Both the position numbers and the translations under genes were made by a program. Below the pieces are notes generated by a model. The model was not told the DNA's origin and did not search any database. It saw only the letters and a program-made list of their open reading frames with translations. 64,000 nucleotides of DNA from Thauera sp. 28 (GTDB taxonomy: Bacteria; Pseudomonadota; Gammaproteobacteria; Burkholderiales; Rhodocyclaceae), in contig NZ_AMXA01000011.1 in the NCBI RefSeq assembly GCF_000310145.2, positions 1-64,000 of the forward strand. Reading direction: 5' to 3'. Positions within the stretch are counted from its first letter, which is position 1. The number at the start of each line of letters is the position of its first letter. This document shows, piece by piece, positions 8,696 through 18,789 of this stretch.

Positions 8696-10131
8696 GCGCG
8701 ATGACCGACGTGCCTGCCGTGCCGATCGCCTTCAAGCGCAACGCGCGCGAGGCGCTTGCCGACCCGCAGCTAAGACGCAACTTCCGTGGCGCGATGGACT
8801 TCCTGATGGACAAGCGCCGCGTCCAGTTCCCTGATGGCGACGAGCTTGAGCGTTTGCGCGCATTCGGCAACCGCGTGCGCGCGCGGGCGCTGTCCAAGTT
8901 GCCCGAGTTGCTCGAGCGGCTGGATGCAAACCTGAGCCGCAACGGCGTGAAGGTGCACTGGGCCGAGACGGTAGAGGAGGCCAACGCCATCGTCCACCGC
9001 ATCGTCGAGCAGCACGCGGCGAAGAAGGTGATCAAGGGCAAGTCCATGGTCAGCGAGGAAATGGAGATGAACCATTACCTCGGCGAGCGCGGGGTGGATT
9101 GCCTCGAGTCCGACATGGGCGAGTTCATCGTGCAGCTGCGCGAGGAGAAGCCCTCGCACATCATCATGCCGGCGATCCACCTCAACGTTGGCCAGGTGGC
9201 TTCGCTGTTCCACGACAAGCTCGAAGTGGATTACACCGAGGACGTCGACCGCCTGATCCAGATCGGTCGCGAGACGCTGCGGCGCAACTTCTTCGAAGCA
9301 GACATCGGTGTTTCGGGGGTGAACTTCGCCGTCGCCGAGACCGGCACTCTGCTGCTGGTCGAGAACGAGGGCAATGGCCGCATGTCGACCACCGTACCGC
9401 CGGTGCACATCGCGGTCACCGGCATCGAGAAGGTGGTGGAGAACCTGCGCGATGTCATCCCGCTGCTGTCGCTGCTGACACGCTCCGCGACCGGCCAGGC
9501 GATCACGACCTACGTCAACATGATCTCAGGCCCGCGCAAGGCCGACGAACTGGACGGCCCGCAGGAAGTGCACCTGGTGCTGCTCGACAACGGCCGTAGC
9601 CAGGCCTTCGCCGACGGTGAGCTGCGTCAGACGCTCAACTGCATCCGCTGCGGAGCGTGCATGAACCACTGCCCGGTCTACACCCGCATCGGCGGTCACG
9701 CCTACGGGACGGTATACCCGGGCCCCATCGGCAAGATCGTCACCCCGCACATGCTGGGCCTCGACACCACGCGCGACCTGCCCACGGCGTCGTCGATGTG
9801 CGGCGCCTGCGGCGAGGTCTGCCCGGTGAAGATTCCGATTCCCGCGCTGCTGCGCCGATTGCGCGAGGAGGCGGTGCGTGCGCCTGAGGCGGTACCGCAT
9901 CACATGCGTGGGCAGGGCAGCAAGTACTCGAAGAAGGAGGCGATGCTCTGGAAGGCCTGGCGCAAGCTCAACACCTCGCCCGCGCTCTATCGTGCCTTCA
10001 GCTTCGCGGGCACACGCTTGAGCGCGCTGATGCCCTCGAACATCGGCCCGTGGACCGAACACCGCAGCGCGCCCAAGCCTGCCGCGCGCAGCCTGCACGA
10101 GCTCGCCCGCGAGCATCTGGGAGAAGATTGA
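8692..10131 (+). CDS. lldF: lactate utilisation protein LldF/LutB, iron-sulfur subunit
   Basis: This 479-aa protein combines an LUD domain (residues about 60-300) with a C-terminal ferredoxin-type region. Cysteines at 317, 320, 323 and 327 (CIRCGACMNHCP) and at 370, 373 and 377 (CGACGEVCP) should hold two [4Fe-4S] clusters. It is the electron-transfer core of the LutABC/LldEFG L-lactate dehydrogenase. The ATG overlaps the lldE stop, and lldG begins immediately after its TGA, so the three genes are tightly coupled. Confidence 0.95.
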   Translation: MSAMTDVPAVPIAFKRNAREALADPQLRRNFRGAMDFLMDKRRVQFPDGDELERLRAFGNRVRARALSKLPELLERLDANLSRNGVKVHWAETVEEANAIVHRIVEQHAAKKVIKGKSMVSEEMEMNHYLGERGVDCLESDMGEFIVQLREEKPSHIIMPAIHLNVGQVASLFHDKLEVDYTEDVDRLIQIGRETLRRNFFEADIGVSGVNFAVAETGTLLLVENEGNGRMSTTVPPVHIAVTGIEKVVENLRDVIPLLSLLTRSATGQAITTYVNMISGPRKADELDGPQEVHLVLLDNGRSQAFADGELRQTLNCIRCGACMNHCPVYTRIGGHAYGTVYPGPIGKIVTPHMLGLDTTRDLPTASSMCGACGEVCPVKIPIPALLRRLREEAVRAPEAVPHHMRGQGSKYSKKEAMLWKAWRKLNTSPALYRAFSFAGTRLSALMPSNIGPWTEHRSAPKPAARSLHELAREHLGED

Positions 10132-10803
10132 ATGAGCGCCAAGGACAGGATTCTTGCCAAGCTGCGCGGCAGCCTCGTTGGCACCACCCCGGTCGCGGAC
10201 GACTACGACGCTGGCCTGCTGACCGAGCCCTGGCGCTACGCGGCCGACGATCGTATCGCTCGCCTGCGCAGCATGTTGGAGGCCGTGCATGGCGAGACAC
10301 AGCTGACGACCCAGGCCGACTGGCCGCAACGCGCACTGGAAGCACTGGCTGCGCGCAATATCGGCGAGTTGCTGGTTTCTCCGGACACTGCGCATGGCCA
10401 GCAGCTGGCAGCGCATGTCGCCGCCAGTGCTGCGGGTCTGCGCCTGAAGGCCTACCACCAGCCCGTCGAGGCGTGGAAGGAGGAGCTCTTCTTCCGCACG
10501 CCCGCCTCGCTCACCGGCACACTGGGCGGTATCGCCGCCACAGGCAGCCTGGTGCTGTGGCCGACGCCGCAGGAACCGCGGCTGATGAGCCTGGTCCCGC
10601 CCCTGCACATTGCCTTGCTCAAGGCCAGCGAGGTGCGCGACAACCTGTATGAGCTGATGCATGCACAGCACTGGGCGTCGGGGATGCCGACCAACGCCTT
10701 GCTGGTGTCGGGGCCCTCGAAGACGGCCGATATCCAGCAAACGCTCGCCTACGGTGCCCATGGCCCCAAGGAACTGCTGGTGCTCATCCTCGAGGACGCC
10801 TGA
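10132..10803 (+). CDS. lldG: lactate utilisation protein LldG/LutC
   Basis: This 223-aa protein consists of a single LUD domain (LutC family): GTLGGIAATGSLVLWP and MSLVPPLHIALL are the recognisable family blocks. It is the third subunit of the lactate-oxidising complex. Its ATG directly abuts the lldF stop (TGAATG). A strong intrinsic terminator 30 bases downstream closes the operon. Confidence 0.92.
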   Translation: MSAKDRILAKLRGSLVGTTPVADDYDAGLLTEPWRYAADDRIARLRSMLEAVHGETQLTTQADWPQRALEALAARNIGELLVSPDTAHGQQLAAHVAASAAGLRLKAYHQPVEAWKEELFFRTPASLTGTLGGIAATGSLVLWPTPQEPRLMSLVPPLHIALLKASEVRDNLYELMHAQHWASGMPTNALLVSGPSKTADIQQTLAYGAHGPKELLVLILEDA

Positions 10804-10833
10804 GCCGTTCGCCGACCTTGCTGTGCAGTAGAC

Positions 10834-10875
10834 CGGGCCACGATACGCGCACGCGCGCATGTCGTGGCCCGTTTT
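10834..10875 (+). terminator. intrinsic terminator of the lld operon
   Basis: CGGGCCACGA (10834-10843) pairs perfectly with TCGTGGCCCG (10862-10871) across an 18-base loop and is followed by TTTT. The T-run lies on the plus-strand side, so it ends the lldPEFG transcript rather than the convergent ubiG transcript. Confidence 0.85.
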
Positions 10876-10902
10876 CATGGCGTGGGCTCGCCGTGCCTTC
10901 GT

Positions 10903-11607
10903 TCAGCCCGGCCGGCGGGTGTGGAGCAGGTAATTGACGTCAGTGTCGCGACCGAGTGAGTACACCTTGGTGAGCGGGGTGTAGCTCATGCCGATCAGTT
11001 CCTGCGTGTCCAGGCGAGCCTGGCGGCAGTAGCGGGTGAGTTCGGACGGCTTGATGAATTTGGCGTACTCGTGCGTCCCGGCAGGGAGCAGCTTGAGCAC
11101 GTATTCCGCGCCGATGATTGCAAACACATAAGACTTGAGGTTGCGGTTGAGCGTGGAGAAGAAGACGTGGCCGCCGGGCTTGACCAGGCGCGCGCAGGCG
11201 GCGATGGTGCTGGCCGGGTCAGGGACGTGCTCGAGCATTTCCATGCAGGTCACGACGTCGAAGGCGGCAGGGTTTTCGTCGGCGAAGGCTTCCGCGCTGA
11301 CCAGTCGGTAATCGACCTTGTGGCCACTCTCGAACAGGTGCAGCCGTGCCACGCTGAGCGCCTTTTCGGACAGGTCGATGCCGGTTACGTCCGCACCGAC
11401 GGCGCTCATGCTTTCGGCGAGGATGCCGCCACCGCAGCCGACATCGAGCACCTTTTTGCCCGCGAGCGCGGCCTTGCCGTCTATCCAGCCCAGGCGCAAC
11501 GGGTTTATCTCGTGCAAGGGGCGAAACTCGGAGGCCGGGTCCCACCAGCGGTGGGCAAGTTCGCTGAATTTCTGCAGTTCGGCGGGGTCGGCGTTAAGGG
11601 TGCTCAT
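10903..11607 (-). CDS. ubiG: ubiquinone biosynthesis O-methyltransferase UbiG
   Basis: This 234-aa class I SAM-dependent methyltransferase has the SAM-binding loop [14 protein letters not shown] at about residues 50-63, EMLEHVPDP as motif II, and the UbiG-typical N-terminus [26 protein letters not shown]. It performs both O-methylation steps of ubiquinone synthesis. Length matches the family (about 235-240 aa). It lies downstream of the OmpA-family gene on the same strand, separated from it by a strong terminator. A phosphatase gene of the gph type that often follows ubiG is absent here. Confidence 0.95.
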   Translation of the reverse strand: MSTLNADPAELQKFSELAHRWWDPASEFRPLHEINPLRLGWIDGKAALAGKKVLDVGCGGGILAESMSAVGADVTGIDLSEKALSVARLHLFESGHKVDYRLVSAEAFADENPAAFDVVTCMEMLEHVPDPASTIAACARLVKPGGHVFFSTLNRNLKSYVFAIIGAEYVLKLLPAGTHEYAKFIKPSELTRYCRQARLDTQELIGMSYTPLTKVYSLGRDTDVNYLLHTRRPG

Positions 11608-11682
11608 GATCTAAGGCCAGCTTGATGAGGGTGCAGGATGGACCGTGGCGCTCGATGGGCGTTCCGGCGTGCCGTCCAAATG

Positions 11683-11709
11683 AAAAAGCCCCGCCGAGGC
11701 AGGGCTTTT
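11683..11709 (-). terminator. intrinsic terminator after the OmpA-family gene
   Basis: Read on the minus strand, GCCCTGCC-TC-GGCGGGGC forms an 8-bp stem with one G-T pair, followed by TTTTT. It lies 19 bases past the OmpA-family stop codon and before ubiG, so ubiG needs its own promoter or read-through. Confidence 0.88.
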
Positions 11710-11727
11710 CGGACATCGGGCTCGTGA

Positions 11728-12432
11728 TTACTTGGAGCCGATGACTTCCACTTCCACGCGACGATCCGGCTGCAGGCAGGAGATCAGCGCAGCACGGCCA
11801 CGAACGTTGTCGCACTGGTTGCCGGTGACGGGCTGGGTCTTGCCCTTGCCTTCGGTGTAGATGCGGTTGGCGTCGACACCCTGGGCGACCAGGTAGGTCT
11901 TGACGGCAGCGGCACGGCGCTCCGACAGACGCTGGTTGTAGGCGGCCGAGCCGATGCGGTCGGTGTGGCCGACTGCAAGGATCACTTCCAGCTTGAGCGA
12001 CTTGGCCTGGGCGGCGAGGTCGTTCAGGCGGGCCTGGCCTTCGGGCTTGAGCACGGCCTTGTCGAAGTCGAACAGAGCGTCAGCCGACAGCTTGATCTTG
12101 TCAGCGGTGGGCTTCGGAGCCGGAGCCGGGGCGGCAGCAGCGACCGGAGCGGCGCACTTGTCGGCGGGGACGATGTCGGAGTCGCAGGCGCAGCCGACCG
12201 GGAACTCGCCAGCAAGGGCGGTCGAGGCGGCAGCCGGGCTCCAGTAGCCGGTACGCCAGCACAGGCCGGCACCGCTGCGGGCGACGACGTTGCGCGCGTC
12301 GATCACGTAAGGGATTTCGCCCTTGCCAGCCACGACGACGTCGGCAGCCTGCGCGAAGGCGCTGGGAGCGGACACGCCGAGGGAGGCGATGGCGGCCAGC
12401 ATGAGCACTTGCTTCTTGGTTTGTTTGATCAT
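11728..12432 (-). CDS. OmpA-family outer-membrane/peptidoglycan-associated protein
   Basis: This 234-aa protein has a signal peptide (cleavage near SAFAQA, residue ~28), a short cysteine-bearing middle region, an Ala/Pro linker (about residues 95-110) and a C-terminal OmpA domain (FDFDKAVLKPEGQ, VGHTDRIGSAAYNQRLSERRA, residues about 115-230) that binds peptidoglycan. No eight-stranded barrel is evident in so short an N-terminus, so it probably bridges wall and membrane. A good AGAGGAAA site precedes the ATG. Cysteines near the C-terminus (QCDNVRG, SCLQPDRR) could form a disulfide, as in other betaproteobacterial OmpA-like proteins. Confidence 0.88.
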   Translation of the reverse strand: MIKQTKKQVLMLAAIASLGVSAPSAFAQAADVVVAGKGEIPYVIDARNVVARSGAGLCWRTGYWSPAAASTALAGEFPVGCACDSDIVPADKCAAPVAAAAPAPAPKPTADKIKLSADALFDFDKAVLKPEGQARLNDLAAQAKSLKLEVILAVGHTDRIGSAAYNQRLSERRAAAVKTYLVAQGVDANRIYTEGKGKTQPVTGNQCDNVRGRAALISCLQPDRRVEVEVIGSK

Positions 12433-12531
12433 GGTTTCCTCTTTGATGGGCGAGTCGCCGGAGTTTCCACAGGACGGATTGAAAACGTGCGTTAAGCCGC
12501 TTTCGCGTTGGTTTGCACCAGTGTATCCAGT

Positions 12532-13851
12532 TCAATTACCGAACCTAGTTTGCCACACCGACGCGATACGCAGCAATTCGCTGTCTCTAATATGCAACAG
12601 CTGAACGCCTTTGTCCACGCGGGTTTCTCCGTTTACCCAGACGTGGGAGACGTTCTCCCGACCGGCGACATAGACCAGATGCGAGATCGGGTCGAAGCAC
12701 GGCCGGCAGTGCAGGCCGCCAAGGTCCACCGCACACAGGTCGGCTGCCTTGCCCGGCTCGATCGAGCCGATACGGTCCGCCATGCCGAGCGCATCGGCTC
12801 CGCCCAGTGTGGCCATATGCAGTGCGGCGTGGGCGGGGACTGCGCTCGCATCCAGGCTGCCTACCTTGGCAAGCAGGGCGGCATGGCGCATCTCCTGGAA
12901 AAGGTCGAGTCGGTTGTTGCTCGCTGCGCCATCCGTGCCCAGGCCGACACGGATGCCTGCTTCGAGCAGGCGGGGAATGGGGGCAATGCCGCTGGCCAGC
13001 TTCATGTTCGAGGTCGGGCAGTGGGCGACACTGCAGTTGTGGCGCGCGAGCAGTTCGATGTCGGCGTCGTCAAGATGCACCGCATGCACACCGATGAGGT
13101 TCTCGCCGAGCAGCCCCAGCCGGGCCAGGCGGGCGAGCGGGCGCAGGCCGTGCGTCGTGATCGAGTCGGCGATCTCGCCCGCGGTCTCGTGCACATGGAT
13201 GTGGATTGGTAGTTCGAGCTCCTCGGCAAGGGCGAGCGCGCGTGCGAAGCTCCTGTCGCTGACCGTGTAGGGCGCGTGAGGGGCGATGGCGAAGTCGATC
13301 AGCGGCTCGCGTTGCCAGCGGTCGCGTGCGGCAAGGCCCTTGCGCAGGTAGTCGTCGGCGTCGCTCGCGTAAGGGGTGGGGAACTCGAGCATGACGATGC
13401 CGACCACCGCTCGGATGCCCGCGGTGGCAAAGGCCTCGGCGGCGGCTTCGGGGTGGAAGTACATGTCGTTGCACGTGGTGATGCCGCCGCGCAGCATCTC
13501 GGCGGCGGCGAGCAGGCTGCCGTCATGCACGAAGGCGGCCGAAACGTGGCGCGACTCGGTCGGCCAGATCGCCTCCTGGAGCCAGCGCATGAGCGGCAGG
13601 TCATCGGCCAGTCCGCGCATCAGGTTCATCGCTGCATGGGTATGCAGATTGACCAGGCCGGGCATGAGTACATGGTCCGGCAGGTCGAACACCTTGCGGG
13701 CGGCGAGCCTTCCGCGTGCGTCCGCGCTGGGAAGGATGTCGGTGATCCGGCCTTTCGAGACGACGACAGTGTGGTCATCGAGGACGACGCCCGCCGGTTG
13801 GACGGGGATGACCCAGCGTGCGTGGATGAGCAGGTCGGCAATCTCGTTCAA
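12532..13851 (-). CDS. mtaD: TRZ/ATZ-family amidohydrolase, probable 5'-methylthioadenosine/S-adenosylhomocysteine deaminase
   Basis: This 439-aa metal-dependent deaminase has the amidohydrolase HxH site VNLHTHAAMN, further metal ligands in HVHETAGE and GVHAVH, and the distal Asp in GLGTDGAASNN. MtaD-type enzymes deaminate S-adenosylhomocysteine and methylthioadenosine; substrate assignment is by family resemblance. Start choice: the TTG at 13851 has a well-placed GGAG seven bases upstream, whereas the longer TTG frame from 13866 has none. A SAH-processing enzyme fits near the SAM-dependent methyltransferase UbiG. Confidence 0.82.
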   Translation of the reverse strand: MNEIADLLIHARWVIPVQPAGVVLDDHTVVVSKGRITDILPSADARGRLAARKVFDLPDHVLMPGLVNLHTHAAMNLMRGLADDLPLMRWLQEAIWPTESRHVSAAFVHDGSLLAAAEMLRGGITTCNDMYFHPEAAAEAFATAGIRAVVGIVMLEFPTPYASDADDYLRKGLAARDRWQREPLIDFAIAPHAPYTVSDRSFARALALAEELELPIHIHVHETAGEIADSITTHGLRPLARLARLGLLGENLIGVHAVHLDDADIELLARHNCSVAHCPTSNMKLASGIAPIPRLLEAGIRVGLGTDGAASNNRLDLFQEMRHAALLAKVGSLDASAVPAHAALHMATLGGADALGMADRIGSIEPGKAADLCAVDLGGLHCRPCFDPISHLVYVAGRENVSHVWVNGETRVDKGVQLLHIRDSELLRIASVWQTRFGN

Positions 13852-14093
13852 GATGGAGCTCCGCAATGTCCCGGTCGATCAGGTGGCGTACCGGGCAGGT
13901 TGTCGCAAGGGTTGGGCGGCGAATGCATCGACCATTATTAGCATGGGCGTTCGTGGCCAACAACACGACCGCTGGCCCTGTGGCCAGGGGGATGTGAGAA
14001 ATGCGCCGGCGGTTCGCCCGCAGCGCATCGCTTCATGCAACAATTCGGCCATTCCTATTGGACTGATGGCGGCTCTGCGGCCACCGCGAATGT

Positions 14094-15455
14094 ATGAACG
14101 CGACTCCAAGCCGGATCGGCAAATACAGGATCATCAAGGAGGTCGGACGTGGTGCTACCGCGATCGTCTACCTCGCCGAGTCTGACGACCGGCCCGAGCC
14201 TGTCGCCGTCAAGCATGTGCGTTTCGATGACAAGGTCAAGGACGAGGCGAAGTGGAACCGCCGCCTGGTCAAGCTGCTCAGGGCCGAGCAGGTGGTGTCG
14301 AGCCGTCTGAACCACCCCAACATCATCCGCATCCACGATGCTTCGATCGAGCCGACACAGGCCTATGTGGTGATGGAGTACTTTCCGGGTGGCTCGCTGG
14401 AGCGCTACTGCAGCTTCGACAAGCTGCTGCCGATACACCGCACGATCGGCATCGTCTTCAAGTGCTGCATGGCGCTCGATCATGCCTACCGGCAGGGCAT
14501 CGTGCATCGCGACATCAAGCCGGCCAACATCCTCGTCGACGACGAGGACAACGTGAAGATCACCGACTTCGGGCTTGCGCTCAACATCAACAAGAAGCTC
14601 GATACCGACTCGACCTTCATCATGGGTGTGGGCTCGCCGGCCTACATGAGCCCGGAGCAGATCAAGGGCTACCCGCTCAACCAGAAGACCGACCTCTATT
14701 CGCTGGGCGTCCTGCTTTTCCATCTGCTCACGGGCCGATTGCCTTTCCGCGCCAGCAACCCTGCCCAGTTGGTGTACAAGATCATCAATGCCGATCCGCC
14801 CTCGGTGTCGCAACTCAATCCGGATGTGCCCGAGCAGATGGACGCGGTGATCCGCAAGGCGCTGGAGAAGGATCTGTACTCACGCTATCGCAATGGCGCC
14901 GAGTTCGCGAAGGATCTTGCTGCGGTGCGCTACCAGATCCTCGATGAGGACCAGGCTCCGCTTGACCAGGCCCGTTTTGCACGCTTGCGCAAGCTCGCGT
15001 TCTTCACCGAGTTCGAGGACATCGACCTGTGGGAGGTGATGCGCATCTGCGCGTGGCGCAAGGTCGGGCCGCAGGTCGCCTTGATGCGCGAGGGCGACAA
15101 CGACCAGCGCTTCGGGATCGTCCTCGAGGGCAAGGTCGAGCTGTCGATCGAGGGGCGCCGCGTCATGCAACTCGGGCCGGGCGAGGTGTTCGGGGTGCAG
15201 GCCTGGCTCGACCAGCTCGAGCGCAGGCACATGATGACCGTTGTGTCGGTCGGCGAGCTGAGCTATCTGGAGGTCAACCCGGCTGCACTCGCGCTCGCCA
15301 GCGAGGAGGTGCTCGAACGCTTCCGCCGCGAGATCTCGACCGTGGTGGTGCGGCGCCTGGCACAGGTTTCGCGTGAGCTTTCCGCGACTGCGCCCGCCGC
15401 GCTGCGCGCGGAACACACCGCAACGGGTTTCGATCTGCAACTGCTCGATAACTGA
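14094..15455 (+). CDS. serine/threonine protein kinase with C-terminal cyclic-nucleotide-binding-like domain
   Basis: This 453-aa soluble Hanks-type kinase has a complete catalytic core: glycine loop VGRGATAIVYLA, lysine in VAVKHVRF, catalytic loop HRDIKPANI, DFG, and SPAYMSPEQIKGYP as activation segment end. The kinase ends near residue 285. Residues about 310-430 form a cNMP-binding/Crp-like beta-roll (FGIVLEGKVELSIEGRRVMQLGPGEVFG). No transmembrane segment is seen, unlike PknB-type kinases. Adjacent genes do not identify a substrate. The 240-base spacer before it holds only a short CTGGCC/GGCCAG hairpin (about 13973-13988). Confidence 0.9.
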   Translation: MNATPSRIGKYRIIKEVGRGATAIVYLAESDDRPEPVAVKHVRFDDKVKDEAKWNRRLVKLLRAEQVVSSRLNHPNIIRIHDASIEPTQAYVVMEYFPGGSLERYCSFDKLLPIHRTIGIVFKCCMALDHAYRQGIVHRDIKPANILVDDEDNVKITDFGLALNINKKLDTDSTFIMGVGSPAYMSPEQIKGYPLNQKTDLYSLGVLLFHLLTGRLPFRASNPAQLVYKIINADPPSVSQLNPDVPEQMDAVIRKALEKDLYSRYRNGAEFAKDLAAVRYQILDEDQAPLDQARFARLRKLAFFTEFEDIDLWEVMRICAWRKVGPQVALMREGDNDQRFGIVLEGKVELSIEGRRVMQLGPGEVFGVQAWLDQLERRHMMTVVSVGELSYLEVNPAALALASEEVLERFRREISTVVVRRLAQVSRELSATAPAALRAEHTATGFDLQLLDN

Positions 15456-15494
15456 AGGCCTGCCAGGCCAGGCCAGGCCGGGCAGCGGCCCTGC

Positions 15495-16592
15495 CTAGCG
15501 GGCCGCGCCGAGCGCGCGTGCCCTGGTGGCGCTGGCTTCGCGCGCGGCCGCGTCAGGCGCCTGGATCTCGAGCCAGTGGCCGAGATGGCGACAGGTGAGT
15601 TCGGAGAGGGCCTGCATCCATTCATGACGCTCGTTGAGGCAGGGAATGTAGTGGAACACCTTGCCGCCTTTCTCGAGGAAGGCCTCCTTGCACTCCATGG
15701 CGATTTCCTCGAGCGTTTCCAGACAGTCGGCGACAAAGCCGGGGCACATCACATCGACGCGTCCGACGCCTTGGGCAGCAAGCGCCTCGAGTGTCGGCTG
15801 GGTGTAGGGCTTGAGCCACTCGGCCTTGCCGAAACGGGACTGGAAGGTGACCAGTACGCGCTCGGGTGCGACGCCCAGGCCTTCGGCCACGAGGCGGCCG
15901 GTCTTGTGGCATTCGCAGTGGTAGGGATCGCCGAGGTCGAGGGAGCGCCGTGGTACGCCATGGAAACTCAGCAGGAGTCGATCTGGTTCGCCATGGACAG
16001 CCCAGTGCTCGCGTACGCTCGCGACCAGGGCTGCAATGTAGCCGGGATCGTCCTGGAAGCTGCGCACGAAGCGGATCTCTGGCTGGTTGCGCCAGTGCGC
16101 GAGGCAGCGCCCGACCTCGTCAATGACGGTCGCCGTCGTGCTGGCCGAGTACTGCGGGTACATCGGCACCACCAGGATGCGCGTACAGCCGCGGCTGCGC
16201 ATGCCGTTGAGCGTGTCGGCGATGGAGGGCTTGCCGTAGCGCATGGCGTAGGCGATGTCGAGTTCGCCATGGCCGGCCTTGAGCAGGTAGCCTGCCAGCA
16301 GCTTGGCCTGGCGTTCGGTGTGGACTTTCAGCGGTGAGCCTTCGTCCATCCACACGCTCGCGTACTTGCGCGCCGAGGCCTTGGGACGGGTGTTGAGGAT
16401 GATGCCGTTGAGGATCGGCCACCAGATCAGGCGCGGGATCTCGACCACGCGCGGGTCGGACAGGAACTGCTTTAGGTAGGGGCGTAGTGCGGCAGCGGTG
16501 GGGGCGTCGGGTGTGCCGAGGTTTACCAGCAGCACGCCGGTGCGGGTTTCGGAGCCGTGCTTGAACGGCGGTTCGGTCCAGTAACGAGACAT
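15495..16592 (-). CDS. hemH: ferrochelatase
   Basis: This 365-aa enzyme inserts Fe2+ into protoporphyrin IX, the last step of haem synthesis. Family blocks visible are [13 protein letters not shown] at the N-terminus, the active-site histidine in [12 protein letters not shown], and the acidic [15 protein letters not shown] segment. The ATG at 16592 starts MSRYW and has an AAGGA-like site; the extension to 16649 is a low-complexity basic tail. Length and N-terminus match betaproteobacterial HemH. It lies just downstream of hrcA on the same strand. Confidence 0.95.
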   Translation of the reverse strand: MSRYWTEPPFKHGSETRTGVLLVNLGTPDAPTAAALRPYLKQFLSDPRVVEIPRLIWWPILNGIILNTRPKASARKYASVWMDEGSPLKVHTERQAKLLAGYLLKAGHGELDIAYAMRYGKPSIADTLNGMRSRGCTRILVVPMYPQYSASTTATVIDEVGRCLAHWRNQPEIRFVRSFQDDPGYIAALVASVREHWAVHGEPDRLLLSFHGVPRRSLDLGDPYHCECHKTGRLVAEGLGVAPERVLVTFQSRFGKAEWLKPYTQPTLEALAAQGVGRVDVMCPGFVADCLETLEEIAMECKEAFLEKGGKVFHYIPCLNERHEWMQALSELTCRHLGHWLEIQAPDAAAREASATRARALGAAR

Positions 16593-16645
16593 CGGGGTCC
16601 TTGTCGGCGGGCGGGCGAGCCGGGCCGAAGGCCGGCTACGGCCCA

Positions 16646-17674
16646 TCAATGGTTCGAAGACAGGGCGTTCGAGAGCAGTCGTGCCGTGATGTCGACGATC
16701 GGAATCACGCGGTCGTAGGCCATGCGGGTGGGGCCGATGACCCCGAGCGAGCCCACGATGCGGCCGTCGACCTCGTAGGGTGCGGTGATCACGCTGCAGC
16801 CGTCGAGCGGGGCCAGGCCGGATTCGTCGCCAATGAAGATCTGGACGCCGTCGGCACGGTTGGAAAGGTCCAGCAGCTGGATCAGGCCGGTGCGCTGCTC
16901 GAACAGCTTGAACAGTTCGCGCAAGCGGGACATGTTTGACGACAGGTCCTCGAAGTCGAGCAGGTTGGTCTCACCCGAAATCACGTAGCTCGAAGCGTTC
17001 TCTTCTGCAGCCTCGGTGCCGGCATCCACGGTCGCCGTCATCAGTTCGGTCATGTCGCTGCGCAACTGGCGCAGTTCCTCACCAAGGCGGCGGCGGATCT
17101 CGTCGAAGCCAAGGCCGGCGAAGTGTTCGTTGAGGTAGCTTGCGGCCGCGCTGAGTTCGGCGCCGCTGTAGCCGCGACGGGTGACCAGAATCCGGTTCTG
17201 GACGTCGCCGGCGGTGGTGACGATGATGAGCAGGATGCGCGTCTCGGCCAGGCTGACGAACTCGAACTGGCGGATGCGGATGGCTTCCTTGCGCGGCGCC
17301 ACGACGATGCCCGCGAACTGGGTGAGTTCGGACAACAGGTGCGAGGCGGAGTTGATCAGGCGCTGGGGCTGGTCGGGCAGGAACTGGCCCTCAAGGGCGC
17401 GCACGCGGGCGTTCTCGAGCGGCTGCACCGTGAGCAGCGAGTCGACGAAGAAGCGGTAACCGCGTGCGGTGGGGATGCGCCCGGCAGAAGTGTGCGGACT
17501 GGCGATGAGGCCCATCTCCTCGAGATCGCTCATCACGTTGCGAACCGTGGCCGGCGACAGGTCGAGACCTGAGAAGCGGGACAGTGCGCGCGAACCGACC
17601 GGCAGACCGTCCGCAATATAGCGTTCGATCAGGGTCTTGAGCAGGATCTGGGAGCGGGCGTCGAGGGCGTTCAT
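16646..17674 (-). CDS. hrcA: heat-inducible transcription repressor HrcA
   Basis: This 342-aa repressor of class I heat-shock genes has the winged-helix N-terminus ([23 protein letters not shown]) and the typical GAF-like core (EYSP-type region replaced here by [20 protein letters not shown]). HrcA binds CIRCE operators (TTAGCACTC-N9-GAGTGCTAA) upstream of groESL/dnaK; no CIRCE is visible in this window, so its targets lie elsewhere. It diverges from nadK across 119 bases. The hrcA-nadK-recN order is conserved in many beta- and gammaproteobacteria. Confidence 0.95.
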   Translation of the reverse strand: MNALDARSQILLKTLIERYIADGLPVGSRALSRFSGLDLSPATVRNVMSDLEEMGLIASPHTSAGRIPTARGYRFFVDSLLTVQPLENARVRALEGQFLPDQPQRLINSASHLLSELTQFAGIVVAPRKEAIRIRQFEFVSLAETRILLIIVTTAGDVQNRILVTRRGYSGAELSAAASYLNEHFAGLGFDEIRRRLGEELRQLRSDMTELMTATVDAGTEAAEENASSYVISGETNLLDFEDLSSNMSRLRELFKLFEQRTGLIQLLDLSNRADGVQIFIGDESGLAPLDGCSVITAPYEVDGRIVGSLGVIGPTRMAYDRVIPIVDITARLLSNALSSNH

Positions 17675-17793
17675 TTCAGTCGAGAACTATACTTCGAAAT
17701 GCACCGGAATGCCGCGTGCAGGCGCACTGAGAGGGGTATCTTCCATGTCGGGTGTTGTCGGCGGCTTGCATGAATGTGGTTTAATCCGCGCTC

Positions 17794-18678
17794 ATGAGCT
17801 TCAGCTTCCAGACCATCGCCCTGATTGGCAAATACCAGAGCGCCGACGTTGCCGAGTCGGTGACTTCGATTGCGCGTTTTCTACGTGAGCGCGGGCTCAA
17901 GGTACTGATCGAGCAAGGCACGGCAAGTTTCATCGGCGGCACGCCCGACTTTCCGGTCGCCAGCTATGAACATATCGGTGCAGAGGCCGATCTGGCCGTG
18001 GTCATCGGCGGCGATGGCAGCATGCTGCACAGTGCGCGCCGGCTGATCGAGCACGGCGTTCCGCTGGTGGGGGTCAATCTCGGGCGCCTCGGCTTCCTGA
18101 CCGACATCTCGCGCACCGACGCTTGCGAGCGCCTCGGCGAGATGCTCGATGGCCGCTTCAGCGAGGAAACCCGCTTCATGCTCGACGCCGAGGTGCTGCG
18201 CGCGGGCGAACGCGTGTTCCACACCCTGGCGCTCAACGATGTCGTGGTGAACAAGGGCGACCTGGGGCGCATGATCGAATTCGATCTCTCCATCGACGGT
18301 GAGTTCGTCTACACCCAGCGCTCGGACGGCATGATCGTGTCGACACCGACAGGGTCGACCGCCTATGTCCTCTCCGCCAATGGTCCGATCCTGCATCCGA
18401 GCGTGGGCGGGATCGCCCTCGTGCCCCTGTGTCCGCATGCGCTCACGGCGCGTCCGATCACCATCCCCGATACCTGCCGGATCGACATCGACCTCTTGCC
18501 GCACCAGGATGCGCGCGTGCATTTCGACGGCCAGACGCGTTTCGATCTGCGCTCAGGGGATCGTGTGCGCCTGACGCGATCGTCGCGCGCGCTGCGTCTG
18601 CTGCATCCGGAGGGGTACAGCTATTTTGCGATGTTGCGCGAGAAGCTGCACTGGAGTGCTTCGCCCAGACACAACTGA
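17794..18678 (+). CDS. nadK: NAD kinase
   Basis: This 294-aa enzyme phosphorylates NAD+ to NADP+. The GGDGSML motif (residues 72-78), NLGRLGFLTD, and the conserved block DGMIVSTPTGSTAYVLSANGPILHP (given here only by its position near residues 175-200) identify the family. The length is that of E. coli NadK. It lies upstream of recN and diverges from hrcA. Confidence 0.96.
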   Translation: MSFSFQTIALIGKYQSADVAESVTSIARFLRERGLKVLIEQGTASFIGGTPDFPVASYEHIGAEADLAVVIGGDGSMLHSARRLIEHGVPLVGVNLGRLGFLTDISRTDACERLGEMLDGRFSEETRFMLDAEVLRAGERVFHTLALNDVVVNKGDLGRMIEFDLSIDGEFVYTQRSDGMIVSTPTGSTAYVLSANGPILHPSVGGIALVPLCPHALTARPITIPDTCRIDIDLLPHQDARVHFDGQTRFDLRSGDRVRLTRSSRALRLLHPEGYSYFAMLREKLHWSASPRHN

Positions 18679-18789
18679 TTCCCCGCGGTGGTCGTGACCT
18701 TGTGGCCAGTGAGCGCCCGGGCTGCGCCGGGTCGAGCACGCTGCCGTGGGTTGTTTCCACCGCGCCTTGCCTTCGACTGATCGATTCCC

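Noticed and set aside
16622..16644. GGGCCG/CGGCCC hairpin between hrcA and hemH
   Set aside because: Six-base stem with competing pairings and no T-run; too weak to call a terminator.
17675..17793. Possible CIRCE element at hrcA
   Set aside because: No TTAGCACTC/GAGTGCTAA pair in the spacer or elsewhere in the window.
18679..18789. Possible SOS control of recN
   Set aside because: I looked for a CTG-N10-CAG LexA box in the spacer and found none.
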